Part shown: positions 8,816 through 17,888 of the stretch, in pieces | How positions within the stretch are numbered: the first letter of the stretch is position 1 | How the letters are laid out: each line of letters opens with the position of its first letter | From: Helicobacteraceae bacterium | GTDB taxonomy: Bacteria; Campylobacterota; Campylobacteria; Campylobacterales; Helicobacteraceae | Direction of reading: 5' to 3' | Length of the DNA stretch: 26,852 nucleotides | Assembly (NCBI GenBank): GCA_029258405.1 | Contig: JARHYY010000075.1 | Span: 1 to 26,852, forward strand | Position numbers and translations under genes: made by a program | The notes under the pieces: model-generated | The model's database searches: none | Seen by the model: only the letters and a program-made list of their open reading frames with translations | Told to the model about the DNA's origin: nothing

Positions 8816-10675
8816 TTATGACACACCGATAAAATAACAAACAAAAAAGATCATAAAAAAGACTAACCCAAAAACCATATAGCGCAACGATGTAGAGAGG
8901 TTACCATTTTGAGATATTCTTAAACCTTGCCCACCTTTGTGAATAAACTTCGCTATTAAATCAACAGAAAAATCAATTATTTTTAACTCAACAACCTTCC
9001 ATAAAAGGCGAGCTAACACTTTATAAGGTATCATAAAAATTTTTTCATACAAAAAAGGTATGTAATACTGATTATACAAAAACTTATATACAAAAGTCTT
9101 CTCCCATTCGCGAGAAAAACCACCCCGTGAATATTTAAAGATAGCAAATATGATCCCTAATGATGCCACTATAAGTGCAAGAGCAATAAGCATATATAAT
9201 GTCTCTTGAGTGGGATGCTTATCATGCATAGGAAGATATGCTTCCATAAAATGATGAAAACTCCCCTCAAACCATCCACTACATACAGCCAAAACCGCTA
9301 AAGGACTCATAGCTATCAACATATAAGAATAAGCCTCATGCGGATGTTCTTGATGATTTTTAGGAACAAAAAACACCAACATAATCAACCTAAAACTATA
9401 AAAAGCTGTCAAGAAAGCACCCAAAAGCAATGCGATATAAAGCCCATAATGTCCATACATGAAAGCACTTTCTAAAATTTTATCCTTTGAAAAAAAGCCA
9501 GCAAAAGGATAAATTCCTGCAAGAGCAATAGAAGCAAGTATCATTAACAATGCCGTTACTTTCAATGGTTTATAAAGAGCACCCATTTTAGTAATATCAA
9601 GTTTATCATGCATGGCGTGCATAACATTCCCAGCACCTAAAAAAAGTAATGATTTAAAAAACGCATGTGTCATGAGATGAAATAATGCTATCCAATATGC
9701 CCCCAATCCAGCAGCAACAAACATATAGCCTAATTGAGAAAGTGTAGAATATGCAATAATTCGTTTTAAATCTCTATTTACTAACGCCATAAAAGCAGCA
9801 AATAAGGCAACAAATGCTCCAAGACAGGCTATAGCAAAACCAACATTTGGAATCAAATCATAAAGGGGATATGCTCGAATAACTAAATAAACACCCGCAG
9901 TTACCATAGTAGCAGCATGGATAAGAGCAGATACAGGCGTTGGACCTTCCATAGCATCTGCAAGCCAAGTATGCAAAGGGAATTGGGCAGACTTACCCAT
10001 AGCACCAACAAAAAGTAATAACCCAATAATAGTGAGTATAGTTACATCAGCATGCTCAAAAAGTGGGAATAAATTATCATATTTCAATGTTCCAAAATGC
10101 CAAAAAATTAAAAATATGCCCAAAAGCATTCCTAAATCAGCAATGCGATTCATAATAAATGCTTCATTAGAGGCAAAATTAGCACTTTCCCTCTCATACC
10201 AAAACCCAATGAGCATCCATGAACAAAGCCCAACACCTTCCCAACCAATAAATAAGCCCATCAAATTATCACTCATAACCAAAACCATCATGGAAAATAC
10301 AAAAGCAGAGAGATAGGTAAAAAATCTATTAAAAGAACGGTCATGCAACATATACCCAATAGCATAAATATGCACCATACTTGAGACAAAGCTCACAACA
10401 AGCATCATAGTAACACTTACACCATCAATAACAAAACCAAAAGAAAGATTCATATTACCAATGACGATCCAGTCCATAAGTGTGGCTCTAAAAATCTGAT
10501 GCTCAAAAAACACCTCTACAAAAAGAAAAATAGTTGCTATTAGAGAAAGCACCAAGAAAGCAGAAGCCATAATTCCTACAAAAACCTGCCTTGTTGATGT
10601 GCTAAAAAGCATGCTCAAAAGAGAGCCTACAAGAGGTGCAAATAATGCAGTATAAATCAATAAATCAATATTCAT
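8816..10675 (-). CDS. nuoL: Complex I subunit L (antiporter-like, with lateral helix)
   Basis: A 619-aa distal membrane subunit. It has Glu146 (FIGWEGVGLCSWML), Lys228 (GAMGKSAQFPLHTWLADAMEGPTPVSALIHAATMV region) and LKRIIAYSTLSQLG. The C-terminal part (about 510-619) contains the stretch that forms the long lateral helix and terminal transmembrane anchor. The ATG at 10675 is preceded by AAAGGA, 3 bp after nuoK. Length is typical, with no sign of truncation. Confidence 0.97.
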   Translation of the reverse strand: MNIDLLIYTALFAPLVGSLLSMLFSTSTRQVFVGIMASAFLVLSLIATIFLFVEVFFEHQIFRATLMDWIVIGNMNLSFGFVIDGVSVTMMLVVSFVSSMVHIYAIGYMLHDRSFNRFFTYLSAFVFSMMVLVMSDNLMGLFIGWEGVGLCSWMLIGFWYERESANFASNEAFIMNRIADLGMLLGIFLIFWHFGTLKYDNLFPLFEHADVTILTIIGLLLFVGAMGKSAQFPLHTWLADAMEGPTPVSALIHAATMVTAGVYLVIRAYPLYDLIPNVGFAIACLGAFVALFAAFMALVNRDLKRIIAYSTLSQLGYMFVAAGLGAYWIALFHLMTHAFFKSLLFLGAGNVMHAMHDKLDITKMGALYKPLKVTALLMILASIALAGIYPFAGFFSKDKILESAFMYGHYGLYIALLLGAFLTAFYSFRLIMLVFFVPKNHQEHPHEAYSYMLIAMSPLAVLAVCSGWFEGSFHHFMEAYLPMHDKHPTQETLYMLIALALIVASLGIIFAIFKYSRGGFSREWEKTFVYKFLYNQYYIPFLYEKIFMIPYKVLARLLWKVVELKIIDFSVDLIAKFIHKGGQGLRISQNGNLSTSLRYMVFGLVFFMIFFVCYFIGVS

Positions 10676-10678
10676 TGA

Positions 10679-10981
10679 TTATCCTTTCATGCTTTGGAGC
10701 AAATCAAGATCAAGTGAACCGCTTCTTTTGTACCACAAAATCAATAATCCCAACCCAACAGCAACTTCACTCGCAGCAACAGCAATAATAAAAAGAGCAA
10801 ACATTTCTCCAGCCAAATCCCCCCTAAATCGAGCAATAGCGACTAAACCTATATTTACAGCATTTAACATAATTTCCGTAGATAAAAAAAGCATAATCAA
10901 GTTTTTTCGCCGCATCACACCTATTGCCCCGATACAGAACAAAACTGCTGAAAGCATTATATAGTGGTTTAATGTAATCAT
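10679..10981 (-). CDS. nuoK: Complex I subunit K
   Basis: A 100-aa membrane subunit with three transmembrane helices. Glu36 (FLSTEIMLNAVN) and Glu72 (AVAASEVAVGL) sit at exactly the positions of the two essential proton-path glutamates of E. coli NuoK. Start at 10981 overlaps the nuoJ stop (ATGA) with AAAGGA upstream. Confidence 0.97.
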   Translation of the reverse strand: MITLNHYIMLSAVLFCIGAIGVMRRKNLIMLFLSTEIMLNAVNIGLVAIARFRGDLAGEMFALFIIAVAASEVAVGLGLLILWYKRSGSLDLDLLQSMKG

Positions 10982-11598
10982 TGTAAATTCCTTTTTGTAT
11001 ATCCCTCTGTAATATCTTCATCATTCATAAGGGTTATGGAATTATCCATACGCTTTCCTGCTAAAATAATCCCTGCAATCATAGCAACAAGCAACATAAT
11101 AGCAGCGATTTCAAAAGGTATGAGATATTGAGTAAATAAGCGATACCCAATCATATGCGTATCAGAAACACCTTCAATCATAGGCGATTCTCCTCCTTGA
11201 AGATTTTGTGCAGGTATTAATACAGTAGCACTAGAAATATTGGAATCATTTACATTAAGAACAATTATAGGTGTTAAAATAATAGCCCCTAAAAGCAAAA
11301 TAGCCAAAACCGTCCCTAATCCATAAAGAGTGAAACGACAATTAACCTTTTCTACTATAACCTTATTCGAATCAAAAAACATAAGAGCAAAAGCATACAC
11401 AACTATAACCGCACCGGTATAAACAATAATTTGAGCAACCCCAATAAATTCTGCACCCAACAAGAAAAAGAAAGGGGAAAGCAATATCATTCCTCCAGCA
11501 AGTGCTGCAAGAGCATATAAAAGATTATCCGTACTTACAACAATAAGAAAAAGTGCAATACTTAGTGCTCCAAAAAAATAAAAAGCAATGACTTCCAT
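10978..11598 (-). CDS. nuoJ: Complex I subunit J
   Basis: A 206-aa membrane subunit. Five helices are predicted. Helices 2-3 carry ALAALAGGMILLSPFFFLLGAEFIGVAQIIVYTGAVIVVYAFALMFF in outline, with the conserved pi-bulge region (IIVYTGAVIVVYAF) that couples quinone reduction to the antiporters. A hydrophilic insert of about 40 residues (NDSNISSATV to ESPMIEGVSDTH) precedes the last helix. Start overlaps the nuoI stop by one base (TAATG). Confidence 0.95.
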   Translation of the reverse strand: MEVIAFYFFGALSIALFLIVVSTDNLLYALAALAGGMILLSPFFFLLGAEFIGVAQIIVYTGAVIVVYAFALMFFDSNKVIVEKVNCRFTLYGLGTVLAILLLGAIILTPIIVLNVNDSNISSATVLIPAQNLQGGESPMIEGVSDTHMIGYRLFTQYLIPFEIAAIMLLVAMIAGIILAGKRMDNSITLMNDEDITEGYTKRNLQ

Positions 11599-12224
11599 TA
11601 TTTAATTTCCTCTTTTTGTTGAGCATCATTCCTATGAGGAATATAGAGCAATGGTGTCTTTTTAATCTTTACATCAGCATCAAGACTAGGCGAGCCAAAG
11701 CCGGCAAATTCCTTTTGCCTGCCTTGCAAAAAATGATCCATAGGGGTAAGCATATCTTCTTTTAATGCAAAGTGGGCTCTTTGTTCGCCTCCGTTTTCAT
11801 ATCTCCCTCCATGAACTATGGCAAGTTCTGGACAAACCTCTGCACAAAAACCACAGAAAATACACCGCCCAAAATTAATAGTATAGCTTGTTATTTTTTT
11901 TCTTCCATCTTCTCCATAATGTGTATCCATTCGAATACAATTGCTTATACAAATTTTTTCACACAATCCACAACCTATACATCGCTCATTTCCACTTTCT
12001 AATAATCTTAAAAGCTCATGCACAGCCCTATATCTAGGGCTTATAGGAAGCTTTTCTAAAGGATATTGTGCAGTATGAATATTGCCCGAAAGAAATTCCT
12101 TAAGCACTAGCCAAAGCCCAACAAATAATTCACTATTCAACGAACGTTTTACAAAACGAAGAAACCTTGCTAAAGTCTGATTTTTTTGTAAAGTTTCTTC
12201 TTTATCTATACAGCGATAACTCAT
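11598..12224 (-). CDS. nuoI: Complex I subunit I (2x[4Fe-4S])
   Basis: A 208-aa peripheral-arm subunit carrying the two tetranuclear clusters N6a/N6b that deliver electrons to NuoB. The first ligand set is CIGCGLCEKIC (Cys82, 85, 88, 92) and the second CIFCGFCAEVCP (Cys121, 124, 127, 131). In the first set the usual Pro after the fourth Cys is Ile, with an extra Cys at 96 (ICISNC); one cluster can still be bound. An amphipathic N-terminal region (FVGLWLVLKEFL) lies at the membrane. Longer than the E. coli protein (about 180 aa) owing to N- and C-terminal tails. Start at 12224 with AAGGAGGG. Confidence 0.95.
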   Translation of the reverse strand: MSYRCIDKEETLQKNQTLARFLRFVKRSLNSELFVGLWLVLKEFLSGNIHTAQYPLEKLPISPRYRAVHELLRLLESGNERCIGCGLCEKICISNCIRMDTHYGEDGRKKITSYTINFGRCIFCGFCAEVCPELAIVHGGRYENGGEQRAHFALKEDMLTPMDHFLQGRQKEFAGFGSPSLDADVKIKKTPLLYIPHRNDAQQKEEIK

Positions 12225-12233
12225 AATCCCTCC

Positions 12234-13226
12234 TTATATTACAAGTACAATACCTGTAATAAGAATATTTAAAACAGCCAAAGGCATTAAAATTTTCCAA
12301 CAAACCCACATAAGTTGATCTGGTCGAATATGTGGATAAGCAGCCCTCGCCCACATAAAAAGAAAAATAAAAAATAAAACCTTTATAACTATGGCAAGCC
12401 CTCCGGGAATAAATCCCCAAGAATTAAAACCACCAAAAAATATAATAGAAACCAAAAACGCAAGAGTTATCATATTAGCATATTCACCAATAAAAAACAT
12501 GCCCCAACGCATTCCAGAGTATTCTGTAGCAAATCCAGCAACAACCTCAGCTTCATGCTCTAAAAGATCAAATGGTGTGCGATTAAGCTCGGCATACCCA
12601 GCTATCATGAAGAGCAAAAAAGCTAAGGGTTGAGAAAAAAACAACCATGATAAAATACCATTGCTTTGATAGTTATTAATATCAACTAATGATAAAGAGC
12701 CCACAAGCATCAATGGTGCTAAAAGAGAAAGCCCAGAGATAACCTCAAAGCTCAAAAGCTGAATGGTTGCCCGAGCAGCACCCAATAAAGAGTACTTGCT
12801 ACCTGAAGAAAGCCCCGCTAAAAGAGGACCATAAACACCAATAGCTCCCACACCAAGAACAAATAATATACCAATATTAATATCTGAAATAATTGGACGA
12901 ACAACATGTTCCCCAATAGAAAATTCAGGGAAAAAAGGCACAGAAGCCATAGCAATAAATGCTGTAGAAGCAGAAATTAAAGGAGCAAGCATAAATAAAA
13001 AACGATTAGAAGTGCTAGGAATAATATCTTCTTTACAGAAAAGTTTGATACCATCAGCCAAAATCTGCAACACTCCATACGGTCCTACATACATAGGACC
13101 AAGCCTTCTTTGCATAATCCCTAAAACTTTTCTTTCTACATAAGTTAAAAACCCTGCAATACCTGCTAACACAGCAACAACCAATATTGCTTTAATAATA
13201 GTTTCTATAATATAGAGTGTTACCAT
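12234..13226 (-). CDS. nuoH: Complex I subunit H
   Basis: A 330-aa membrane subunit with eight helices that forms the quinone-access chamber with NuoB/NuoD. Family signatures are ERKVLGIMQRRLGPMYVGPYG and LADGIKLFCKEDIIP near residues 31-70, the acidic loop AELNRTPFDLLEHEAEVVAGF, and the C-terminal RAAYPHIRPDQLMWVCWK. Start at 13226, 10 bp after nuoG. Confidence 0.96.
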   Translation of the reverse strand: MVTLYIIETIIKAILVVAVLAGIAGFLTYVERKVLGIMQRRLGPMYVGPYGVLQILADGIKLFCKEDIIPSTSNRFLFMLAPLISASTAFIAMASVPFFPEFSIGEHVVRPIISDINIGILFVLGVGAIGVYGPLLAGLSSGSKYSLLGAARATIQLLSFEVISGLSLLAPLMLVGSLSLVDINNYQSNGILSWLFFSQPLAFLLFMIAGYAELNRTPFDLLEHEAEVVAGFATEYSGMRWGMFFIGEYANMITLAFLVSIIFFGGFNSWGFIPGGLAIVIKVLFFIFLFMWARAAYPHIRPDQLMWVCWKILMPLAVLNILITGIVLVI

Positions 13227-13236
13227 ACAATATCCC

Positions 13237-15618
13237 CTACTCTACAGCTTTAATTGTTGCTTGAGCAAAACGACTTCCTGCCTGAAAAATTGGATGTTCA
13301 TCTCGCATAAATAGCCCCAAACTTAAAGTGGCAATATCTCCTTCAAGAGTACTATCTATAAATACTTTAGTTCGCAAAGAGCCTTCTTGCGTTTGAATTT
13401 CAACATCTGCACCATCTTTAAGCTGTAATTTTTCAAGCAAGGAATTTGATAAAAACATTCCACCTTTTGAACGCAACAAAGAAGAATTATGAGACCACAC
13501 AGAAAATTGAGAAACAGAATCCCTTCCATAGACTATTATATTATCAGTATTTAAATTAGGGTTATACTTTTTGGGCAACGAAAAATCTACTTCCTGATAA
13601 GAAAACATAAATTGTGGCAATACATCGTCTAATTTGTATCCACCATGCTCTAATACCTCTCTCAAATCCATAGGCTTATACCCATGCGATTGCGGCAAAA
13701 TACTAGTGTAATCTTCTATATCTCTTTTAACATTTTTTTGTTTAAATGCTTGTGTGCATCCTAATGCCGATGCAATATCACTAAGATCAAAACCTTCGTA
13801 TTCATAAGCAGGAAGTAAAGGCACAAGCTTTTTATCAAGAGTCGTCAAAGTTCCAAATTGCTGCCATAAAGATGGCATTGTAAGTTGATTATATTCATTG
13901 CTATCACGATTTCCATCTAATACAGGAAGCGATGAAAGCATAAAATCAGCCTTCTTATTGTAGCCAATAGTATAGCCTTCTTTTTCTTCATCTAGCTGAC
14001 AAATAAGAGCAACACCTAAGGCATTGCCTTCAGGGGGCAATAAAATAACATTTGTTTTTTCTGTTTTATCAATCAAGCCTAAAAGTTTGGCAATATTTGC
14101 ACTATGAACATGATGATACAAATCACTTCCTACAATGAGAGTTATATTCTGTGCATTATTAATCTTTTCTTTCAATGCTTGTATTGATTTATCATCAAAA
14201 CCAAGATATGATAAAATATTGTTTTGTTTCTCTCCTGTTTCTGTTTCTTGATCTTTTTGCAAAAACTCTGCAATAATAGATGGCATCATTGTGCTATCAT
14301 GCACCAAAAGCTGTGTCAAAAGAAAAGCTAAATACTCTTCATCGCCTATATTATGAGAAAAATGTTGCACATTACGACTTAATTCTAATAATGCCAAATC
14401 TTTCACAGGATGAAAAACAAACAGAGATGAACCTTTAAGAGTTTTTAAGGTATTATTTATCATATACTTAAGAACAGGTATATCATGACGAATAGACCCA
14501 CCAAGCACAATAATACAATCACTTTTTTTGATAAATTGACTATCGCCCTTATATAGAGCTCCAGTTACTTCAGTAAAGTTTTTAAGAAAATTTTGATATT
14601 CTAATGCAGTGGGATTATAAAGAGCGTAACCATGTCTTTCCTTAAGCATTTGCAAAATAAAGGCTTCTTCATTGGTTATAAAATTACCAAAACTAATGGT
14701 ATGGGCTTTCTGAAAAGCTTCTAAGGCTTTATTGAAATGTTCCTTGCTAGAATGCGTATTGCTTAAGGTAATCTCATATCCATAGCGTCCTGCACCGCAT
14801 AGAGAATTAGCATTCCAATCATTGCTTACACGATACACTTTTCCATGCTTTCCTTCATAAGTAAGCTCACAACCCAACGGACAATGAGGGCAAGAGCTTG
14901 ATATCTTATCAAGCTCCCATGCATTACTTGCATAATGAAAATGATCTTCCCCTAATGCTCCAACAGGACAAACAGAAATGCACTCACCACAATCCTCACA
15001 GCTTCCTTCCTCGCCAACAAACCCTATGAGCGATTTACTCAACTTATTCCAAACACCAAATGCATCTTTTGGCATAGAATCCTTATAGCTCTTATCTGGA
15101 GCATCAGCATCTCTTTTAACAGTCTTTAGCGATGCATCACCAACCCTATCTTTACAAGCAGTAACACAACGCTCACATACTATACATAAATTAGGATCAT
15201 AAAGTGCATGTCCCCAATGCCCTCTTTTTTTATAGCTGTCTTTAACGGCATATTCTTGATGATCTACATTCATCATTAAAGAATAATTCTGTAATTCGCA
15301 TTCACCACTTTTATCACACACACCACATTCAAGTGGGTGATTAATATCATAAACACTCATGATAGCCTTGCGTTCAGTAGCTATTTCTTCAGTGTCCGTA
15401 ACAACTTTCATATCTTTTTTAACTTTGGCATTACATGAATAAACACGCTTGCCATCAGCCTCAACCATACATAATTTACATGCTAATGTGGGAGAGCAAT
15501 CAGTAAGATAACAGATTGCTGGGATAAAGCAATTATTTTTTCTCGCAACCTGCAAAAGATATTCTCCTTCTTCACATTCAATAGGTTGTCCATCAATATA
15601 AATAGTAATTGTACTCAT
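13237..15618 (-). CDS. nuoG: Complex I subunit G (Fe-S, molybdopterin-oxidoreductase fold)
   Basis: A 793-aa peripheral-arm subunit. The N-terminal [2Fe-2S] domain has Cys36, Cys47, Cys50 and Cys62 (N1b). HPLECGVCDKSGEC gives His94, Cys98, Cys101 and Cys107 (N5). CIVCERCVTAC and CEDCGECISVCPVGAL supply two more cysteine sets. CPHCPLGC with a later LCGAGRYG forms an N7-type set, the extra cluster of some bacterial NuoG. The rest is a degenerate molybdopterin-oxidoreductase domain. With NuoE/F replaced upstream, NuoG is the first subunit with clear redox centres on the likely electron path. Start at 15618 overlaps the F-like gene by 4 bp; AGAGGAAA precedes it. Confidence 0.94.
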   Translation of the reverse strand: MSTITIYIDGQPIECEEGEYLLQVARKNNCFIPAICYLTDCSPTLACKLCMVEADGKRVYSCNAKVKKDMKVVTDTEEIATERKAIMSVYDINHPLECGVCDKSGECELQNYSLMMNVDHQEYAVKDSYKKRGHWGHALYDPNLCIVCERCVTACKDRVGDASLKTVKRDADAPDKSYKDSMPKDAFGVWNKLSKSLIGFVGEEGSCEDCGECISVCPVGALGEDHFHYASNAWELDKISSSCPHCPLGCELTYEGKHGKVYRVSNDWNANSLCGAGRYGYEITLSNTHSSKEHFNKALEAFQKAHTISFGNFITNEEAFILQMLKERHGYALYNPTALEYQNFLKNFTEVTGALYKGDSQFIKKSDCIIVLGGSIRHDIPVLKYMINNTLKTLKGSSLFVFHPVKDLALLELSRNVQHFSHNIGDEEYLAFLLTQLLVHDSTMMPSIIAEFLQKDQETETGEKQNNILSYLGFDDKSIQALKEKINNAQNITLIVGSDLYHHVHSANIAKLLGLIDKTEKTNVILLPPEGNALGVALICQLDEEKEGYTIGYNKKADFMLSSLPVLDGNRDSNEYNQLTMPSLWQQFGTLTTLDKKLVPLLPAYEYEGFDLSDIASALGCTQAFKQKNVKRDIEDYTSILPQSHGYKPMDLREVLEHGGYKLDDVLPQFMFSYQEVDFSLPKKYNPNLNTDNIIVYGRDSVSQFSVWSHNSSLLRSKGGMFLSNSLLEKLQLKDGADVEIQTQEGSLRTKVFIDSTLEGDIATLSLGLFMRDEHPIFQAGSRFAQATIKAVE

Positions 15619-16427
15619 ATTATTTCCTCTTTAGTTCTCATTATCCAAAAGGGGTAAGATTCTGCTGTGCGAAAAGTTTCTGCAAGCTGTAATACCCCGA
15701 CTACTCCACTCATATTTTTTTGTTCAAGAAATTTTACTTGAATCTTTTTATAATGTTGAGCATTCTGAATCTCTAAAAGATAAGAAGAGTTATGCTTCAA
15801 TTGAGCTGCCATAGCAAATAAGGAAGAGGCATACAAGCAACTTTCCCCCGTGAATAAAAGGCTTTCATAAAGCATAATCCCACTATAATCATCAATGGAC
15901 TCAACATTTTTTATAGCTGTCCCTAAATGATCTGCATAGCATAAGTCTAGCTCTTTTAAATAAATCTCTTCGGCATATAAAACAATATTACTTATGGGCT
16001 TAAGTAATAAAAGCAATGCTAAGATATTTTGTGCTTGTTTATGCTCAAATAAATCTCGACCAAGCAATAGCAATGTAAAACTATTATTTATACACTGCAC
16101 AATCTCATCAGCTTCTTCTTCAGAAAAATTCGATTCAGCACTCAAATAACCTATATCAAACTTTTTTAATATTTCAAGCGTATGCTCATCACAATGAGCA
16201 CAAGATGCATACAACATTGCAACAAGCATGGCAATAACCCCTTCTTCTGCTCCAATTTCATAGCTCTGATTTAAGGGGTGCAAACATATCCATCTACATT
16301 TTTGCAAAAGGCTTTGTAGCTCTTTATGTGAATAGGCTAAAACCTCTTCCTTATAAGCACCTATGCTCAAAATAAAATTAAAAGAAGAAAAATCAATGGA
16401 ATCTCTATCACATTTTGTGTGAATCAT
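15615..16427 (-). CDS. Epsilonproteobacterial NuoF-position protein (no NADH/FMN/Fe-S motifs)
   Basis: A 270-aa protein at the operon position of nuoF but not resembling NuoF. There is no glycine-rich NADH/FMN site and no C-terminal CxxCxxC set. Its cysteines are scattered (such as CRWICLH and CAHC), with no spacing that argues for a cluster. It corresponds by position to H. pylori HP1265 and C. jejuni Cj1574c. In those organisms complex I does not accept NADH, and reduced flavodoxin has been shown to donate electrons in C. jejuni. A role as part of the donor-docking module is inference. It overlaps both neighbours by 4 bp, so it is tightly coupled. The N-terminal region begins MIHTKCDRDSIDFSSF. 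Confidence 0.85.
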   Translation of the reverse strand: MIHTKCDRDSIDFSSFNFILSIGAYKEEVLAYSHKELQSLLQKCRWICLHPLNQSYEIGAEEGVIAMLVAMLYASCAHCDEHTLEILKKFDIGYLSAESNFSEEEADEIVQCINNSFTLLLLGRDLFEHKQAQNILALLLLLKPISNIVLYAEEIYLKELDLCYADHLGTAIKNVESIDDYSGIMLYESLLFTGESCLYASSLFAMAAQLKHNSSYLLEIQNAQHYKKIQVKFLEQKNMSGVVGVLQLAETFRTAESYPFWIMRTKEEII

Positions 16428-16654
16428 GTCTTTTCCCTCTTAACAACAATAGTCCAATCCGCTTCATTAAATCGCAAAGAATTCATTAATACACAGCCTT
16501 TGCTCTCTACCAAATCAGCACTTTTCTGCACAGAGCTAAAATCACCTACTTCAAATAAAAAAATAGCAGTTTCCCCTTCGTTGATTTCTTCAATAATTTC
16601 ACCCATTCTTTGTTCAAAATTTTCATGCAAATGACGCAAATCATATCTTTTCAT
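16424..16654 (-). CDS. Epsilonproteobacterial NuoE-position small protein
   Basis: A 76-aa protein (MKRYDLRHLHENFEQRM...) in place of nuoE. It lacks the four cysteines of the NuoE [2Fe-2S] cluster (only one Cys). It corresponds by position and size to H. pylori HP1264 and C. jejuni Cj1575c. A longer reading frame begins at 16735, but its first 27 residues lie inside nuoD. The ATG at 16654 has TAGGATAG just upstream and sits 7 bp after the nuoD stop, so it is the better start. Predicted fold is small alpha/beta with an acidic helix (MGEIIEEINEGE). Its function, perhaps donor docking or assembly, is not known to me. Confidence 0.85.
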   Translation of the reverse strand: MKRYDLRHLHENFEQRMGEIIEEINEGETAIFLFEVGDFSSVQKSADLVESKGCVLMNSLRFNEADWTIVVKREKT

Positions 16655-16661
16655 CGCTATC

Positions 16662-17888
16662 CTACCTATCAATTTCACCAAACACAATATTAAGATTACC
16701 AATAATTGCAACAGCATCAGCAAGATAATGCCCAACTAAAAGCTCTTGCAAAATAGCAGTATGCTGAAAACTAGGAGCCCTTATTTTTACACGATAAGGA
16801 TAAGTTTCCCCCTCAGAGCGAATAAAAAACCCTAATTCTCCTTTTGGAGATTCTACAGCACTGTATATTTCACCAACAGGTGGGCGCATACCTTGAGTTA
16901 CTAACACAAAATGTTGCATAAGGGAATAATTTTGAGTCATAATCTGTTCTTTTGGGGCAGAAATATACTCTGGGCTTTCTGTCATAATAATACTATCTGT
17001 TTTTGGATAGAGCTCTATAAGCTGCTTAATAATCCTTATGCTCTCTCTCATTTCCTGCATATAAAGAACATATCTGCCATAACTATCACAACGGTTGCTA
17101 TATGGCACATCAAATTCAATTTCATGGTATAATTCATAAGGTTGCTCTTTACGCAAATCCCACTGAATCCCACTTCCACGCAATACAATACCGCTACAAC
17201 CCCAACTTTTTGCCATCTCTTGCGTAATCACTCCAACGCCTTCAAGACGCATACGCCAAATACGATTTTCTTTCAACAACCCTTCATAAAGTGCTATTGC
17301 CTCTGGCAAATTATCAATAAATTTCTTGACTGCATTTAACCATCCATTAGGTATATCTAAAGGCACACCACCAATGCGAATACTTGAATGCGTTAATCTT
17401 GCTCCGCAATAATCTTCAATAAGGTCCATTCCATATTCTCTTTCGCGAAAACAATACAAAAAAACACTCATTGCACCTACATCAAGTGCATGTGTTGCCA
17501 ACCAAAAAAGATGCGATATAATGCGATTAATTTCTACAAGAATCATTCTTATAACCTGAGCACGCCTAGGCACATCAATGCCTAGCAACTTCTCTACCGC
17601 CAATGCAAAAGAATGATTATTAGAACTCGCTGCAATATAGTCCATTCTATCAGTTGTAGGAATAAACTCATTGTATATCATATTTTCTGCCATTTTTTCC
17701 ATGCCTCGATGCAAATAACCTACATCTGGCGTAGCCTTTGTAATCAACTCTCCATCAAGCTCCAAAACAAGCCTAAGCTGCCCATGCGCAGAAGGATGCT
17801 GCGGACCAAAATTGATAATCATCGAAGAATCTTCACGCTCAAAATGGAGATTCTCATAATATGGAATCAAACGATTAGGATTTTGCAT
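16662..17888 (-). CDS. nuoD: Complex I subunit D (49-kDa, quinone site)
   Basis: A 408-aa peripheral-arm subunit that forms the quinone-reduction site with NuoB. The signature NFGPQHPSAHG places His35, and DRMDYIAASSNNHSFALAVE places Tyr84. These are 49 residues apart, the spacing of the two quinone headgroup ligands in the Thermus protein. YLHRGMEKMAEN and the C-terminal IVFGEIDR are also typical. It is separate from nuoC, unlike the fused E. coli gene. Start at 17888 overlaps the nuoC stop by one base; GAGAGGAAG precedes it. Confidence 0.97.
   Translation of the reverse strand: MQNPNRLIPYYENLHFEREDSSMIINFGPQHPSAHGQLRLVLELDGELITKATPDVGYLHRGMEKMAENMIYNEFIPTTDRMDYIAASSNNHSFALAVEKLLGIDVPRRAQVIRMILVEINRIISHLFWLATHALDVGAMSVFLYCFREREYGMDLIEDYCGARLTHSSIRIGGVPLDIPNGWLNAVKKFIDNLPEAIALYEGLLKENRIWRMRLEGVGVITQEMAKSWGCSGIVLRGSGIQWDLRKEQPYELYHEIEFDVPYSNRCDSYGRYVLYMQEMRESIRIIKQLIELYPKTDSIIMTESPEYISAPKEQIMTQNYSLMQHFVLVTQGMRPPVGEIYSAVESPKGELGFFIRSEGETYPYRVKIRAPSFQHTAILQELLVGHYLADAVAIIGNLNIVFGEIDR

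Noticed and set aside
16655..16735. N-terminal extension of the NuoE-position protein
   Set aside because: The extra 27 residues lie inside nuoD, while the ATG at 16654 has its own ribosome site and gives the size of the family.
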